DNA of 64,000 nucleotides. It comes from Methylomagnum ishizawai. Its GTDB lineage: Bacteria; Pseudomonadota; Gammaproteobacteria; Methylococcales; Methylococcaceae. Made by a program: the position numbers and the translations under genes. Positions within the stretch are counted from its first letter, which is position 1, and each line of letters opens with the position of its first letter. The stretch lies in assembly GCF_900155475.1 (NCBI RefSeq), contig NZ_FXAM01000001.1, forward strand, positions 3,110,881 to 3,174,880, written 5' to 3'. Shown here in pieces: positions 53,738 to 63,556 of the stretch. Below the pieces are notes generated by a model. It saw only the letters and a program-made list of their open reading frames with translations. It had not been told where the DNA came from and did not search any database.

Positions 53738-55919
53738 GGGGGGGTTTCTTGCGTAGTTCGGATTTGACTCGGGAAATCTTCATCACCACCGAGAGCTTCT
53801 TGAGTTCGCGCATCACATTGGCGAGATGCACCCGGTCGCGGACCAGAAGGGTGATGATATCGACGGAAATCTGGCTGTCCTGGTTGGTGATCTGCACATT
53901 CTCGATATTGGCCCGCATCCGGGAAATGGTGGAGGCCACCTTGGCCAGGGTGCCGACCTGGTTCATCAATTCCACCCGGATCACCGCCGGGAATTCGCCG
54001 CTGGCCTGCTTATCCCATTGCACTTCCAGCCAGTTGGTGGGTTTTTTGCGGAGTTCCTCCAGGTTGCGGCATTCGCTGAGGTGGACGACGATGCCCTTGC
54101 CCGGATTGAAGAAGCCGACGATGGGATCGCCCGGAATCGGGCGGCAGCATTTGGCGAGGTTCACCACCATGCCTTCGGTGCCCTTGATGATGAGCGGCGA
54201 GAGCGCGGTCCGGGCCGGGGTGGCGGTGTCCTGCGCATCGGCATGGACCAACTGCCGCGCCACCAGGAAGGGTAGCCGGTTGCCCAGGCCGATATCCTCG
54301 AACAAGGCGTCCCGCGAACCCAGGTCGAGCCGCTTCAGCAGTTCTTCGACCCGGCCCACGGGAATATCGTCGAAGCGCAGGTTCTGGGCGTCCAATTCCT
54401 TCTCCAACAGGCGCCTCCCCAGGACGATGGCCTCCTGCTTCTTGAAATTGCGGAGGTAGCTGCGGATCGCCGCCCGCGCCTTGGCCGTGACCACGAAACT
54501 CAACCACAAGGGATTCGGCCTGGCCCAGGGCGCGGTAATGATCTCCACCGTGCGGCCATTTTCCAGCACGGTCTGCAAGGGGGCGAGCATCCTATCCACC
54601 CGCGCCGAAACGCAGGTATTGCCCACGTCGGTGTGGACCGCGTAGGCGAAATCGACGATGGTGGCGTTGCGCGGCAGCTTGACGATCTTGCCCTTGGGCG
54701 TGAAAACGTACACCTCCTGCTGGAACAGGTCCACCTTGAGATTGTCGAGGAATTCCATGGAATCCCCGGCGCTCTTCTGAATTTCCAACAAATCGCGCAG
54801 CCACTCATGGGCGCGGGCTTGGCTGTAGGACGATTGCTCGTGTTCGCTTTTGTAGAGCCAGTGCGCGGCGATGCCCGACTCGGCCAGATGGTGCATGGCG
54901 CGGGTGCGGATTTGGATTTCCAAGGGTTGGCCGTAGGGACCGACCAGCACCGTGTGCAGGGATTGGTAGCCGTTGGCCTTGGGCACGGCGATGTAATCCT
55001 TGAACTTCCCTGGAACCGGCTTATAGAGGTTGTGGACCACACCCAAGGCCCGGTAGCACTCGTCCACGCTGTTGCCGATGATGCGGAAGGCGTAGACATC
55101 GCTGACCTCGCCGAACGAGAGGTGCTTGCCCCGCATCTTCTGGTACAGGCTATAGAGGTGCTTCTCGCGGCCCACCACCTCGCATTCACCCAGGCCGCCT
55201 TCGTGCAGGCGCTTGTGGATGCTGGACTCGATGGTCGCCACCACCTCCTTGCGGTTGCCGCGGGCCTTCTTGACCGCCTGATCCAACACCCGCGCCCGCA
55301 GCGGATACATGGCGGCGAAACCCAGGTCTTCCAGTTCCAGCCGGATTTCGTTCATCCCCAGGCGGTTGGCGATGGGGGCGTAGATATCCAGGGTCTCGCG
55401 GGCGATGCGGCGGCGGCGGTTGCCGGACATGATGCCCAAAGTCCGCATGTTGTGCAGCCGGTCGGCCAACTTGACCATGATGACCCGCAAATCCTTCACC
55501 ATCGCCAGGAACATCTTGCGGACGTTCTGGGCCTGGGCCTCCGCCCGGGATTTGCAATCGAGCTGGGTCAGCTTGCTGACGCCATCGACCAGGGCCGCGA
55601 CTTCCTCGCCGAAGCCCTCGCGCAATTGCTCGCGGGTGATGGAGGTGTCCTCGATCACATCGTGCAGGATCGCGGCCATGATGCCCTTGGTGTCCATGCG
55701 CATTTCGGCCAGGATCAGGGAGACCGACAGCGGATGACAGATATAGGGTTCGCCCGTCAGCCGGAATTGGCCCTCGTGGGCGGAATTACCGACTTCATAG
55801 GCACGGTGGACTTCATCGATCTGGGTCGATTCGAGATAGCCGGACAGCAAGGCGCAGAGCCGACGCACCAGCTTTTCCTGTGGGAGTTCAGGGTCTTCCC
55901 TGGGGGGCAAGGGACTCAT
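53712..55919 (-). CDS. spoT: Bifunctional (p)ppGpp synthase/hydrolase SpoT
   Basis: Controls the stringent-response alarmone (p)ppGpp. The 735 residues show an HD hydrolase domain ([16 protein letters not shown] and LHDVIED, about 45-95), a synthetase domain (about 210-350, [20 protein letters not shown]), a TGS domain (about 395-455, [18 protein letters not shown]) and a C-terminal ACT domain (about 650-730). With an intact HD motif the hydrolase side is likely active, so it is a SpoT/Rel rather than a RelA-type enzyme. It follows rpoZ. Confidence 0.95.
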   Translation of the reverse strand: MSPLPPREDPELPQEKLVRRLCALLSGYLESTQIDEVHRAYEVGNSAHEGQFRLTGEPYICHPLSVSLILAEMRMDTKGIMAAILHDVIEDTSITREQLREGFGEEVAALVDGVSKLTQLDCKSRAEAQAQNVRKMFLAMVKDLRVIMVKLADRLHNMRTLGIMSGNRRRRIARETLDIYAPIANRLGMNEIRLELEDLGFAAMYPLRARVLDQAVKKARGNRKEVVATIESSIHKRLHEGGLGECEVVGREKHLYSLYQKMRGKHLSFGEVSDVYAFRIIGNSVDECYRALGVVHNLYKPVPGKFKDYIAVPKANGYQSLHTVLVGPYGQPLEIQIRTRAMHHLAESGIAAHWLYKSEHEQSSYSQARAHEWLRDLLEIQKSAGDSMEFLDNLKVDLFQQEVYVFTPKGKIVKLPRNATIVDFAYAVHTDVGNTCVSARVDRMLAPLQTVLENGRTVEIITAPWARPNPLWLSFVVTAKARAAIRSYLRNFKKQEAIVLGRRLLEKELDAQNLRFDDIPVGRVEELLKRLDLGSRDALFEDIGLGNRLPFLVARQLVHADAQDTATPARTALSPLIIKGTEGMVVNLAKCCRPIPGDPIVGFFNPGKGIVVHLSECRNLEELRKKPTNWLEVQWDKQASGEFPAVIRVELMNQVGTLAKVASTISRMRANIENVQITNQDSQISVDIITLLVRDRVHLANVMRELKKLSVVMKISRVKSELRKKPPHGKTNHSD

Positions 55920-55955
55920 GGCGGCGGGCTTCTGGATACGGGGGGACCGGCGCGA

Positions 55956-56243
55956 TTATTCGAAATCGTCGTCCAGGTCGGGCAGCGCGGGATTGCGCAG
56001 CGGCAGGGGCGGACGTTCGATGGTGAAGCGGTCGGTCTTCGGAGCCACGTTGAGGTAGTCGCGGGTGATGAGGTCGGCGGCAATTTCGCGCAAAGCCACC
56101 ACGGTGCATTTATCGTTTTCCCAGGGGATTTTGGCCTCGTCGGGACGGCGCGACAATTCGCGGGCACGCTTCGACGCCAACAACACCAACTGGAAACGGT
56201 TGTCCACATTCCTCAAACAGTCTTCTACGGTCACTCTGGCCAT
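55956..56243 (-). CDS. rpoZ: RNA polymerase omega subunit
   Basis: The 95-residue omega subunit that helps assemble RNA polymerase and completes a ppGpp-binding site. ATG at 56241-56243 is chosen; [20 protein letters not shown] is the canonical N-terminus. It is immediately upstream of spoT (36 bases), the conserved rpoZ-spoT pair. gmk, often first in this cluster, is not present. Confidence 0.96.
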   Translation of the reverse strand: MARVTVEDCLRNVDNRFQLVLLASKRARELSRRPDEAKIPWENDKCTVVALREIAADLITRDYLNVAPKTDRFTIERPPLPLRNPALPDLDDDFE

Positions 56244-56368
56244 GGGTTTCGATTTCTCCGGTAGTGAAAGGGTCCACCGTGGTTTTACCCGAAACCAGCG
56301 CTCCTGTACAGCCATCGGGAAGGCCGGCCATCCTGCGCCCGGCCCTTCCCCACCCCCGACCGGCCAGG

Positions 56369-56830
56369 CTAAGCCTCGTAATCGTTCAGGTACAGGGCGG
56401 TGATGGCATTGCTACGCAGGGTGGTCTCCCGCATCCGGTTGACCACCTGGTCGAAAATATCCCGCAAGATCCAATAGCCCAGGCCGGGGTTCCGGTCCAT
56501 GAAGCTTTCCAGCGACTTGCCGTCGATCACGGCGACTTGGCAATCGCAGGTGGCGACCACGCTGGCGGTGCGCGGCTGATGCTCGAACAGGGACAGTTCG
56601 CCCAGGATTGCGTCGGCGTTCGACCGGGCGATTTCGGTAGTGCGGCCGGGCGGGCCGAGATGGTCCACCGCCGCGTAGATTTCGGTGGCACCTTCCAGGA
56701 TCAGGTAGATTTCGGTGCCGGCGGAGCCTTCTTCGATGATGGTCGCCCCCGCCGGGTAGTGCTTGATCTCGTGGCGCACGGAATTGATGAATTCGGGTTC
56801 GCGCAGGATATCCCGGAACTTGAGTTGCAT
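56369..56830 (-). CDS. Cyclic-nucleotide-binding domain protein
   Basis: A 153-residue protein consisting essentially of a single CNB domain. ATG 56828-56830 has GGAGGAACC upstream. The core motif is [21 protein letters not shown] and [17 protein letters not shown] (about 75-95), the phosphate-binding cassette region with R in PRTAS. There is no DNA-binding domain, so it is a stand-alone sensor or adaptor rather than a CRP-type regulator. It lies between pgk and rpoZ. Confidence 0.85.
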   Translation of the reverse strand: MQLKFRDILREPEFINSVRHEIKHYPAGATIIEEGSAGTEIYLILEGATEIYAAVDHLGPPGRTTEIARSNADAILGELSLFEHQPRTASVVATCDCQVAVIDGKSLESFMDRNPGLGYWILRDIFDQVVNRMRETTLRSNAITALYLNDYEA

Positions 56831-56938
56831 AATGGTTCCTCCCAAAACGATGTGGACGATCTCGGGCGAGCGGAACTCCCTGTCCCTAGGCCGCAAGGCT
56901 CCCGGCGCGGCTGGCTTGGTTGCGTGGCTGCAAGCACG

Positions 56939-56965
56939 GGCGCGGCGGGGAAATCCCGCCGCGCC
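56939..56965 (-). repeat. GGCGCGGCGGG hairpin after pgk
   Basis: A perfect 11-bp GC stem with a five-base loop, 12 bases past the pgk stop. It lacks a T-run on the minus strand but is strong enough to act in termination or mRNA protection. Confidence 0.55.
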
Positions 56966-56977
56966 TGGGGACGGAGC

Positions 56978-58153
56978 TTAGGCGCGGGCTTCGAGCATGG
57001 CCACGGCGGGCAGCTTCTTGCCTTCCAGGAATTCCAGGAAGGCGCCGCCGCCGGTGGAGGTGTAGGAAACCTGATCGCCGATGCCGTATTTGTCGATGGC
57101 CGCCAAGGTGTCGCCGCCACCCGCGATGGAGAAGCCCTGGGAATCGGCCACGGCCTGCGCCACGGTCTGGGTGCCCCCGGCGAACTGGTCGATCTCGAAC
57201 ACGCCGACGGGTCCGTTCCAGACGATGGTCGCGGCGGACTTGATGATTTCGGCATAACGGGCGGCGGTATCCGGCCCGATGTCGAGGATCATGTCGTCTT
57301 CCGCCACTTCGGCCACCGGCTTGACGGTCGCCGCCGCGTCCGCCGAGAACTCCTTGGCACAAACCACGTCGGTCGGCACCGGAATCTCGCCGCCACGGGA
57401 TTTGGCCTGTTCCATCAGGCGCTTGGCTTCGGGGATGAGGTCCACTTCGCACAGCGATTTGCCGACGTTATAACCCGCCGCCGCGATGAAGGTGTTGGCG
57501 ATGCCGCCGCCGACGATAAGCTGGTCCACCAGATGGGACAAGGACTCCAGGACTTCCAACTTGCCCGACACCTTGGAACCGCCGACGATGGCGAGCAAGG
57601 GGCGCTCCGGGCTTTTCAGCGCCTTCCCGAGGGCGTCGAGTTCGGCGGACAGCAGGAGGCCCGCGCAGGCCAGCGGGGCTTGTTGGCCCACGCCATGGGT
57701 GGAGGCTTCGGCGCGGTGGGCGGTGCCGAAAGCGTCCATCACGTAGACATCGCACAATGCCGCCATCTTGGCCGAGAGTTCCGCGTTGTCCTTCTTCTCG
57801 CCCTTGTTGAAGCGGACGTTCTCGAACAGTACGGCTTCGCCGTCGGCCACCTCGAACCCCCCTTCCAGCCAGTCCTTAATCAAGCGCACCGGCTGGCCCA
57901 GGAGTTCCGCTAGGCGGTCGGCGACCGGCTGCATGGAATTCTCCGGGCTGAATTCGCCTTCCGTGGGACGGCCCAGGTGGGACATCAGCATCACCTTGGC
58001 CCCCGCGGCCAAACAATGCTGGATGTTCGGCAGGGCGGCGCGGATGCGGATATCGCTGGCGACCTTCCCGTCCTTCACCGGCACGTTGAAATCCTCGCGG
58101 ATCAGGACGCGCTTACCGGCGAGATCGAGGTCGGTTACTCTCTTGAAAGACAT
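56978..58153 (-). CDS. pgk: Phosphoglycerate kinase
   Basis: Transfers phosphate from 1,3-bisphosphoglycerate to ADP in glycolysis, and in reverse during gluconeogenesis and carbon fixation. The 391 residues have the substrate loop ([11 protein letters not shown], 15-25), [13 protein letters not shown], and [18 protein letters not shown] near residue 190 and the ATP-binding [13 protein letters not shown] near residue 345. The length is typical. It is preceded by the thioredoxin-like gene, 35 bases away, and followed by the CNB gene. Confidence 0.98.
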   Translation of the reverse strand: MSFKRVTDLDLAGKRVLIREDFNVPVKDGKVASDIRIRAALPNIQHCLAAGAKVMLMSHLGRPTEGEFSPENSMQPVADRLAELLGQPVRLIKDWLEGGFEVADGEAVLFENVRFNKGEKKDNAELSAKMAALCDVYVMDAFGTAHRAEASTHGVGQQAPLACAGLLLSAELDALGKALKSPERPLLAIVGGSKVSGKLEVLESLSHLVDQLIVGGGIANTFIAAAGYNVGKSLCEVDLIPEAKRLMEQAKSRGGEIPVPTDVVCAKEFSADAAATVKPVAEVAEDDMILDIGPDTAARYAEIIKSAATIVWNGPVGVFEIDQFAGGTQTVAQAVADSQGFSIAGGGDTLAAIDKYGIGDQVSYTSTGGGAFLEFLEGKKLPAVAMLEARA

Positions 58154-58187
58154 AGTTTTCTCCTGTTTAAGGGATTGTGGGTTCGGT

Positions 58188-58745
58188 TCAGCGGTCGCGC
58201 CATTTGATGGAGCAACCCATGCTGGGGATTTGTTCCTGGGGGCCCTGGCCGGTCAGGGCGACCTGCTTCATGGCCTCGTAGAGGTCGCGCCGGGCGTCGG
58301 TCGGGGCGGCATCCTTGCGGCTGGCGTCGAGCCGACCGCGGTATTGTAGTTCCAGGTTCCGGTTATAGCCGAAGAAGTCCGGTGTGCAGACCGCGCCATA
58401 GCTTCGGGCGATATCCTGGCTTGCATCGAACAGGTAGGGAAAGGGATAGCCACAGCGTTCGGCCACGCGCTTCATGTTGTCGAACGAATCCTCCGGGTAG
58501 TCGGCGGGATCGTTGGACATGATGCCGACGGCGTGGATGCCGTGTTCGCGCAACTCCCGCACGTCGCGCACCAGCCGTTCCTGGATGGCCTTGACATAGG
58601 GGCAGTGGTTGCAGATGAACATGACCAGCAGGCCATTGGGGCCGCGGCATTGTTCCAAGGTCCAGGTTTTGCCGTCGATGCCGGGCAGGGAAAAATCGAT
58701 GGCGGGGGTGCCGAAATCGCAGAGGGGGGTTTCCAGTAGGGCCAT
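58188..58745 (-). CDS. Thioredoxin-fold (AhpC/TSA-like) protein
   Basis: A 185-residue protein with the AhpC/TSA-Redoxin fold. The CxxC active site is CNHCPYVKA (about 46-54), after the [11 protein letters not shown] strand. Similar proteins are common single-domain redoxins near glycolytic genes; they are thought to act as thiol-dependent reductases or peroxidases, but no substrate is established. It probably shares a transcript with pgk. Confidence 0.85.
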   Translation of the reverse strand: MALLETPLCDFGTPAIDFSLPGIDGKTWTLEQCRGPNGLLVMFICNHCPYVKAIQERLVRDVRELREHGIHAVGIMSNDPADYPEDSFDNMKRVAERCGYPFPYLFDASQDIARSYGAVCTPDFFGYNRNLELQYRGRLDASRKDAAPTDARRDLYEAMKQVALTGQGPQEQIPSMGCSIKWRDR

Positions 58746-58869
58746 GACGCGCTTCCTTGGGTGGGGGGCGGAGTCTTGGCATCATAGCAAAGAAAGGCGG
58801 CGGCGGCGTATCGCGGGGACGGCGGCGGTCGGGCCGGTTCCGTGGGTAAACTCGCGGCAATGGGGTGGA

Positions 58870-59068
58870 TCGTCCAGGCCGATGGCAGACGGCGCAAAGC
58901 TTATTGCCGTCGGGGTCGCGGAAGCCTGCGCCGCAGTAGTGCCCGCGCTATTCCGGCCTGGGTCCCGGCGTTCCCTCGCAATCACCGGCCAGCCGCATCG
59001 ACGAGGGGCCGGTGGAAAGCCATGGCCCGGTCGAAATCGGTGATGCCGAGGAAGATGCGGGAGAACAT
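58870..59068 (-). pseudogene. Decayed VOC-family (glyoxalase-fold) gene
   Basis: On the minus strand, ATG at 59066-59068 opens MFSRIFLGITDFDRAMAFHR, the start of a VOC/glyoxalase-type protein. It hits a stop after about 29 codons. A second in-frame stop lies further on, and then a DCEGTPGPRPE and HYCGAGFRDPDGNKLCAVCH segment that is the usual C-terminus of such proteins. The middle of the protein (roughly 70 residues) is missing. It is therefore a deleted and mutated remnant, not a functional gene. Confidence 0.8.
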
Positions 59069-59123
59069 GGGGGGCTTTCAAAGGATGCAGGGTGGTTTCG
59101 ATTTTCCCGGATTCTGCCGCGCT

Positions 59124-59690
59124 CTATCCGGGTTGTCCGAAAATATAACCCAAGTCCATTTCTAAACCCTCGAAGGGCGGCACTCGCGCCTTGATGAAAT
59201 CCTCAGGCGACCCACATTCCATGGCGAATACCACCCGGTATTTACCTTCCACCCATTCATAAGCGATGAGGGTTTTATCCTCGGGCGAAACCACCCAGTA
59301 ATAAGCCACGCCATGCCGCTGTAGCAGCAGGAAATTATGGAATACATCCTTGCGCTCATGCCCTGGGGAAATGATTTCGCACACCCAATCCGGGATGATA
59401 TCCATGATACCTATTGGCCGGTTGGGAACCCGCTCCTTGCGCCAACCGGCCAAATCGTGGCTGGGGCATTGATGTTCGCCATATCGGACGCTGATTTCGG
59501 TCATGATCCACCAACCGCCGGGGCCATCCTTGCGCCTGAATGGGGAAACTTCGTCGGAGATACCGGCCTGGACCAAAGCGTGTTCGGAACGCGCCATGGG
59601 TCGCTGGACGATTTCGCCATTGATGAGTTCAACCCGCTCTTCGGGGTATCCGGGCAAATCATCTACGGTGTTTAATCGCTTGGCTTCCAT
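59124..59690 (-). CDS. Uma2 family (DUF820) protein
   Basis: A 188-residue protein of the Uma2/DUF820 family, a PD-(D/E)XK nuclease-like fold found in many copies in some bacteria. ATG 59688-59690 has GGGAGT upstream. The metal-site-type residues lie in PDWVCEIISPGHERKDV. Function is unknown. It is bounded by a REPIN-like palindrome on its upstream side and the VOC remnant downstream, so it lies in a region with signs of rearrangement. Confidence 0.82.
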   Translation of the reverse strand: MEAKRLNTVDDLPGYPEERVELINGEIVQRPMARSEHALVQAGISDEVSPFRRKDGPGGWWIMTEISVRYGEHQCPSHDLAGWRKERVPNRPIGIMDIIPDWVCEIISPGHERKDVFHNFLLLQRHGVAYYWVVSPEDKTLIAYEWVEGKYRVVFAMECGSPEDFIKARVPPFEGLEMDLGYIFGQPG

Positions 59691-59737
59691 GGTTACTCCC
59701 GGATACGGTTGGGCGTGGACGGGCACAATGGCTTTTT

Positions 59738-59815
59738 GTAGGGCCGTAGGTGCGATTAGCACAGCCGTAATCGCACGGATTTTATGCTTCCGATTACGCT
59801 GCGCTAATCGCAACC
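59738..59815. repeat. REPIN-like inverted repeat
   Basis: Two REP-like units in opposite orientation: TGCGATTAGCACAGCCGTAA (59751-59770) and its near reverse complement in CGATTACGCTGCGCTAATCG (59791-59810). Each unit contains its own palindrome (GTGCGATTA/TAATCGCAC, perfect 9 bp). The whole can fold as a cruciform. This is the structure of a REPIN, a non-autonomous element mobilised by RAYT transposases; no RAYT gene is in the window. Confidence 0.75.
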
Positions 59816-59956
59816 ACGCAGGTATGCCATTGAACGGATTCGCTTAACCACCCAAACCAGGACTTAAACGAATGCGCCGCCCGCCCACCACGCAAAATGT
59901 GACTCGGTCTATCGAACCACAGCCCCATAAAATGGACAACAAGAACCCCAAAAGGC

Positions 59957-59990
59957 AAAAAGGGCCGACGCTCATCACGCCGACCCTTTT
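59957..59990 (-). terminator. Terminator of the P-loop ATPase gene
   Basis: On the minus strand AAAAGGGTCGGCG and CGTCGGCCCTTTT pair over 13 positions, with two G-U wobbles, around a seven-base loop, followed by TTGCC. It ends 34 bases past the ATPase stop. Confidence 0.75.
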
Positions 59991-60023
59991 GAATCCGAAG
60001 CGCGATCCGCCGCGCTGCGACCC

Positions 60024-61322
60024 TCAATAACCTTCCTTCTCGATCAAATAGCGCTGCACCGCCGATTCATAGACCTCGGTGGAAATCTTGACGCCATAGA
60101 TCACCGTACCGCAATGCTCCTCGACGATGATGCTCAACAGGCGGAAGGCGTTGCGCGGGGTCAACTGCCGCACGATGAACTGCGCCTTGCTCTCGCCATC
60201 CTCCTCGAAAATATCGGCCAGTTGCAGCGGCGGACTGCCCGGCTTGCGGCCCACGTTCATGCGCTTCTCGATCAGCCGGATCATGTTCTCCGCCGACCAG
60301 TTGATCGAGGAAATGGTCTTGATGCGGTCGCTACGGTAATACTTCTTGAGGTCGTGCAACTCGTAGGGCAGGAACATGATGATGCCGAGGTGGTCGATCT
60401 GGAACAATTGGTCGTCCAGCACCGGCGTCACCAGTTCGCGCATCTTCTCCGGGTCGCCCTTGATACTGGTCGGCTCGTCCACCCGGTCCACCAACAAATA
60501 CACCCCCGACAGCCCGAAATAGCGCACTAATTCCATGAAGCTCTTGAGCAGGGTGAAGCGGTTCTCGGTGGTGCGGGGAATGCCGTGGAACTCAAACAGG
60601 CCCGGCCCGATTTCCTGGATGATCTTGAACGTCCCTTCCAGCGAGACCGGCACGCCCCGGATATAACGGTAGATTTCCCCGGCCAGGAACTTGGCCTGGC
60701 TCTTGGCAAAGAAGTTGCTTTTCTTCTTATAGCCCGCGATCTCCATCTGGCGGCGCAGGGCCGATACCTTGCTCGACAGGTCGTTGGGCGCGAAATAGAG
60801 CGCGGTCAGCAGCAGGAATTTCTCGGCGATTTCCCGGTTGTCCTTGAGCATGTCCTCCTTGTGGGCTTCGAGGATATGGCCGTAAAGCTCCTCAATGCCG
60901 AGCTTGAGGATGTAATCGAGATGGTCGTCCAAGGTCATCTTGGCTTCGCGGGCCAAGGGTTCTTCCTTCTTGCGTTTGAAGACGCGGGCCAGGGCGGATT
61001 TGTTGGCGGAATATTCGATGGGCAAGCGCCGGGGGCGGCTCACCTCGCTCAGGAGTTCGTTGAATTCCACATAGCTGATGACCAGCACCTTGTCCTCGTA
61101 CTGGCGCAGGTAGCGCTCGGTATCGATCCGCATGGAGGATTTGCCCGCGCCGCGGATGGCGAAGATCACATAGGGGCTGGGCTTCTCCAGGTGCAACAAC
61201 ACGGAACGCAGCGAGGTGTTCTCCACCATCGCGGTTTGCAGATACGGGTCGCGGTCCGCGTCGAAGATCACGAATGGGTTGTGTTCAAATTGCCAGACCT
61301 GCAGCCATTCTTTGATTTCCAT
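60024..61322 (-). CDS. Unclassified P-loop ATPase
   Basis: A 432-residue soluble NTPase. The Walker A motif is AIRGAGKSS (K61); a Walker B-like strand LLVDRVDE occurs near 275-283; an arginine-rich region TPRNAFRLLSIIVEEHCG is near the C-terminus. Between them are long, charged, mostly helical segments. The pattern resembles the STAND/AAA-like P-loop ATPases that act as molecular switches, but I cannot assign a known family. It stands alone in its transcript (promoter region 61323-61630, terminator at 59957). The start ATG is preceded by GAGAG. Confidence 0.7.
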   Translation of the reverse strand: MEIKEWLQVWQFEHNPFVIFDADRDPYLQTAMVENTSLRSVLLHLEKPSPYVIFAIRGAGKSSMRIDTERYLRQYEDKVLVISYVEFNELLSEVSRPRRLPIEYSANKSALARVFKRKKEEPLAREAKMTLDDHLDYILKLGIEELYGHILEAHKEDMLKDNREIAEKFLLLTALYFAPNDLSSKVSALRRQMEIAGYKKKSNFFAKSQAKFLAGEIYRYIRGVPVSLEGTFKIIQEIGPGLFEFHGIPRTTENRFTLLKSFMELVRYFGLSGVYLLVDRVDEPTSIKGDPEKMRELVTPVLDDQLFQIDHLGIIMFLPYELHDLKKYYRSDRIKTISSINWSAENMIRLIEKRMNVGRKPGSPPLQLADIFEEDGESKAQFIVRQLTPRNAFRLLSIIVEEHCGTVIYGVKISTEVYESAVQRYLIEKEGY

Positions 61323-61630
61323 GAAGCTCTCGGTATATTTTTTTCGTCGGGTTCTTGGGGATGGGTTCGCTGGGAGTCCTTATTGTTCGAGCGTCCGCCC
61401 CCGGAGCCTGCGCCCAAGGACCGTCATACCGGAGAACCCCGGCCGCGCCGCTGGCGAACTATATCACAGTTCTATTTTACCCCGTCCGTGCGGGATTCCG
61501 GCGAGTTTTATCGCAAATCCCACACTACCGGGCGACTTCCAAGCCCGCCAAATTTGACCTATCGCGCTTGAACCGCCCCCCGAAGGCAGCTACCCTTCCG
61601 CGTCCGGTCAACCCAGCCCAGCGATTAGCC
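61323..61630. other. Divergent promoter region of the ATPase and membrane protein
   Basis: About 310 bases between two divergent genes, AT-richer than both. No gene or clear operator is visible; a TATACC-like -10 candidate for the ATPase lies about 15 bases before its start. No repeat stands out. Confidence 0.4.
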
Positions 61631-62110
61631 ATGAGCGATTCCGATTCCGAGGCTCCCGCCCGCCCCGCCGCCACCGAACCCGAACTTCCGGTGCAACCCA
61701 GTTGGACCCCCTTGTACTGGTTCCTGGGTTTCGTGGCCTTGGCCTTCATCCTGGAAGAAGCCCTGTTCGAATTCATCCTGGAAATCCTGGAATTCATCGG
61801 CGATAGCATTTTCTTCGTGGTCGAGGGCAGCGAAGAGCATCTCGAAGACCAGATCGAGGAGTGGTTCGACCTCGATCCCTACCATGCCGAGATCGTCACC
61901 GCCTGGACCCTGACCCCGGTCAAAATACTGGCGGGGCTGCTACTGCTACGCTGGCTGTGGCGGAAAGCCCGCCGCCAATGGTTCCCCAAGATCGCGGCCT
62001 TTTTCCGGCGGCAATACCGCGCCGTGCGGCTGGCCTGGAACCTATTGGCCTGGCCCTACAAGCTGCTGGCGGGCGTGGTCGTGGTCGGCGTACTGGCGGT
62101 GCTGATCTAA
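61631..62110 (+). CDS. Hypothetical membrane protein
   Basis: A 159-residue protein with a hydrophobic helix at about 28-46, an acidic amphipathic middle ([18 protein letters not shown]), a second helix at about 90-108 and a C-terminal helix at about 143-159. The charged central segment between the helices could be a dimer or ligand interface. Start ATG 61631; no strong ribosome-binding site. I do not recognise the family. It is divergent from the P-loop ATPase and upstream of ppnP. Confidence 0.65.
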   Translation: MSDSDSEAPARPAATEPELPVQPSWTPLYWFLGFVALAFILEEALFEFILEILEFIGDSIFFVVEGSEEHLEDQIEEWFDLDPYHAEIVTAWTLTPVKILAGLLLLRWLWRKARRQWFPKIAAFFRRQYRAVRLAWNLLAWPYKLLAGVVVVGVLAVLI

Positions 62111-62180
62111 CGCGCCCCGGCGGAATCCGGCCCGCCCATCGTATAATCCCGCCTTTTCCATACCCAAGCCGAGGAACCCC

Positions 62181-62492
62181 ATGTCCCAATTCGATGAGGT
62201 CAGCGTCGTCAAGAAAGCCAATGTCTACTTCGACGGCAAATGCGTCAGCCATACCGTGCTGTTCCCCAACGGCACCCGCAAGACCATCGGCGTCATCTTC
62301 CCGTCCAGCCTGAGCTTCCAGACCGCCGCGCCGGAAATCATGGAAATCATCGGCGGCGTGTGCCGTGTGCGCCAGGCCGGGGAAAGCGAGTGGACCACCT
62401 ATCAGGCCGGCGATTCCTTCAAGGTGCCGGGCGACAGCCGCTTCGATATCGAAACCGTCGAGATGCTGGATTACGTCTGCCATTTCGGCTGA
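62181..62492 (+). CDS. ppnP: Pyrimidine/purine nucleoside phosphorylase
   Basis: A 103-residue cupin-like enzyme of the PpnP (YaiE, DUF1255) family that phosphorolyses several nucleosides. The conserved stretches [23 protein letters not shown] and [17 protein letters not shown] are typical. It forms a small gene with a 70-base gap after the membrane protein gene. Confidence 0.93.
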   Translation: MSQFDEVSVVKKANVYFDGKCVSHTVLFPNGTRKTIGVIFPSSLSFQTAAPEIMEIIGGVCRVRQAGESEWTTYQAGDSFKVPGDSRFDIETVEMLDYVCHFG

Positions 62493-62544
62493 TCCGGGCG
62501 CTGCCCCAAACGCCCCGTCCGTGCCCGGCACGGACGGGGCGTTG

Positions 62545-63552
62545 TCATTTGGGGGCCGGTTTGGACTTGGGCTTGGGTTTGGATACCGCCGTTTTTTGCG
62601 GGCTGGCCTTGACCGCCTGGGCGGATTTGGCCTTGGCGGATTTGGCCGGTTTCTGGGTATCGGTCGGTTTTATCGCCTTGGGCGGGCCCGACTTGGAAGG
62701 CTTGGCCGGTTGGGCGTGGGCGGCATGGGCGGGTTTGGCGCTCCGATCCTGGCCCTTTTGCGCCGGTTTGGACTTGGCCGGCTTGCCGTCCTTGGCCGGT
62801 TTGGCGTTTTTGCCCGCCGCTTTCGGCGTTTTGGACTTAGGCCGCGGTTCCGGGTCGGCCTTGTTCCGCTTGGGAGGAAGGAACCGGGCGGCGGGTTCGC
62901 CCACCGGCTCGAAATGCCGGGCGGCGGGCGGCGGTTCGGCGAATTCGGGCGGTTCCTCCTCCTTCACCTCGGGCAAGGGATGGTCCTTCTCCCAAGCCGC
63001 CAGCAAATCCAGGCCCTGGTTGATTTCGTCGGTGGTCATGCGGTCGGCCAGCTCGGTCTTGCGGTCCGCCGCCGTGGGATGGCCGCGGTCGGCGGCCAGG
63101 GCGTACCAGAAATAAGCCTGGACGCCATCCTTGCGGATGCCGTCGCCCGCCTCGTACAAGGAACCCAGGATCGCCGCCGACCCCGGATCGCCGCGCTCCG
63201 CCGCCTCGCGGAACCAACCCACCGCCGCGCCATGGTTCTCGTCCATTCCCAGGCCGTAATACTGCATCATCCCGAGCTTGCCCTGGGCCAGGGCGCTGCC
63301 CTGCCCCGCCGCCCGGAGATACCAGCGGTAGGCGGCTCCGTAATCCTGCTCGACCCCATAGCCCTTGAGATACAGGTTGCCGAGATTGATCTGGGCATCC
63401 CGGTCGCCCGCCTCCGCCAAGGGCTGGAACTGCGCGGCGGCGGTGCGCCAATCCTGCTTCGCCACGGCGGCGAGCCCCCGTGCCACATCGGCCTCGACCC
63501 GTCCCGCCAACAAACACAACGCGGCCAGGGCCGCGGATACCCGGAATCTCAT
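62545..63552 (-). CDS. Sel1-repeat protein with a lysine/proline-rich tail
   Basis: A 335-residue exported protein. ATG at 63550-63552 opens a signal peptide (about 1-20). About three to four Sel1-type TPR repeats (about 20-165, AQINLGNLYLKGYGVEQD and AAILGSLYEAGDGIRKDG) follow. The C-terminal third (about 205-335) is made of Lys/Pro/Ala-rich low-complexity sequence, resembling a histone H1-like tail. Sel1 repeats mediate protein contacts; the tail might bind nucleic acid or peptidoglycan. It is separated from the quinone oxidoreductase stop by 4 bases. Confidence 0.82.
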   Translation of the reverse strand: MRFRVSAALAALCLLAGRVEADVARGLAAVAKQDWRTAAAQFQPLAEAGDRDAQINLGNLYLKGYGVEQDYGAAYRWYLRAAGQGSALAQGKLGMMQYYGLGMDENHGAAVGWFREAAERGDPGSAAILGSLYEAGDGIRKDGVQAYFWYALAADRGHPTAADRKTELADRMTTDEINQGLDLLAAWEKDHPLPEVKEEEPPEFAEPPPAARHFEPVGEPAARFLPPKRNKADPEPRPKSKTPKAAGKNAKPAKDGKPAKSKPAQKGQDRSAKPAHAAHAQPAKPSKSGPPKAIKPTDTQKPAKSAKAKSAQAVKASPQKTAVSKPKPKSKPAPK

Positions 63553-63556
63553 CGGT

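Noticed and set aside
54633-56264. A 543-codon open frame opposite spoT and rpoZ
   Set aside because: Mirror frame of two well-supported genes; no coding evidence.
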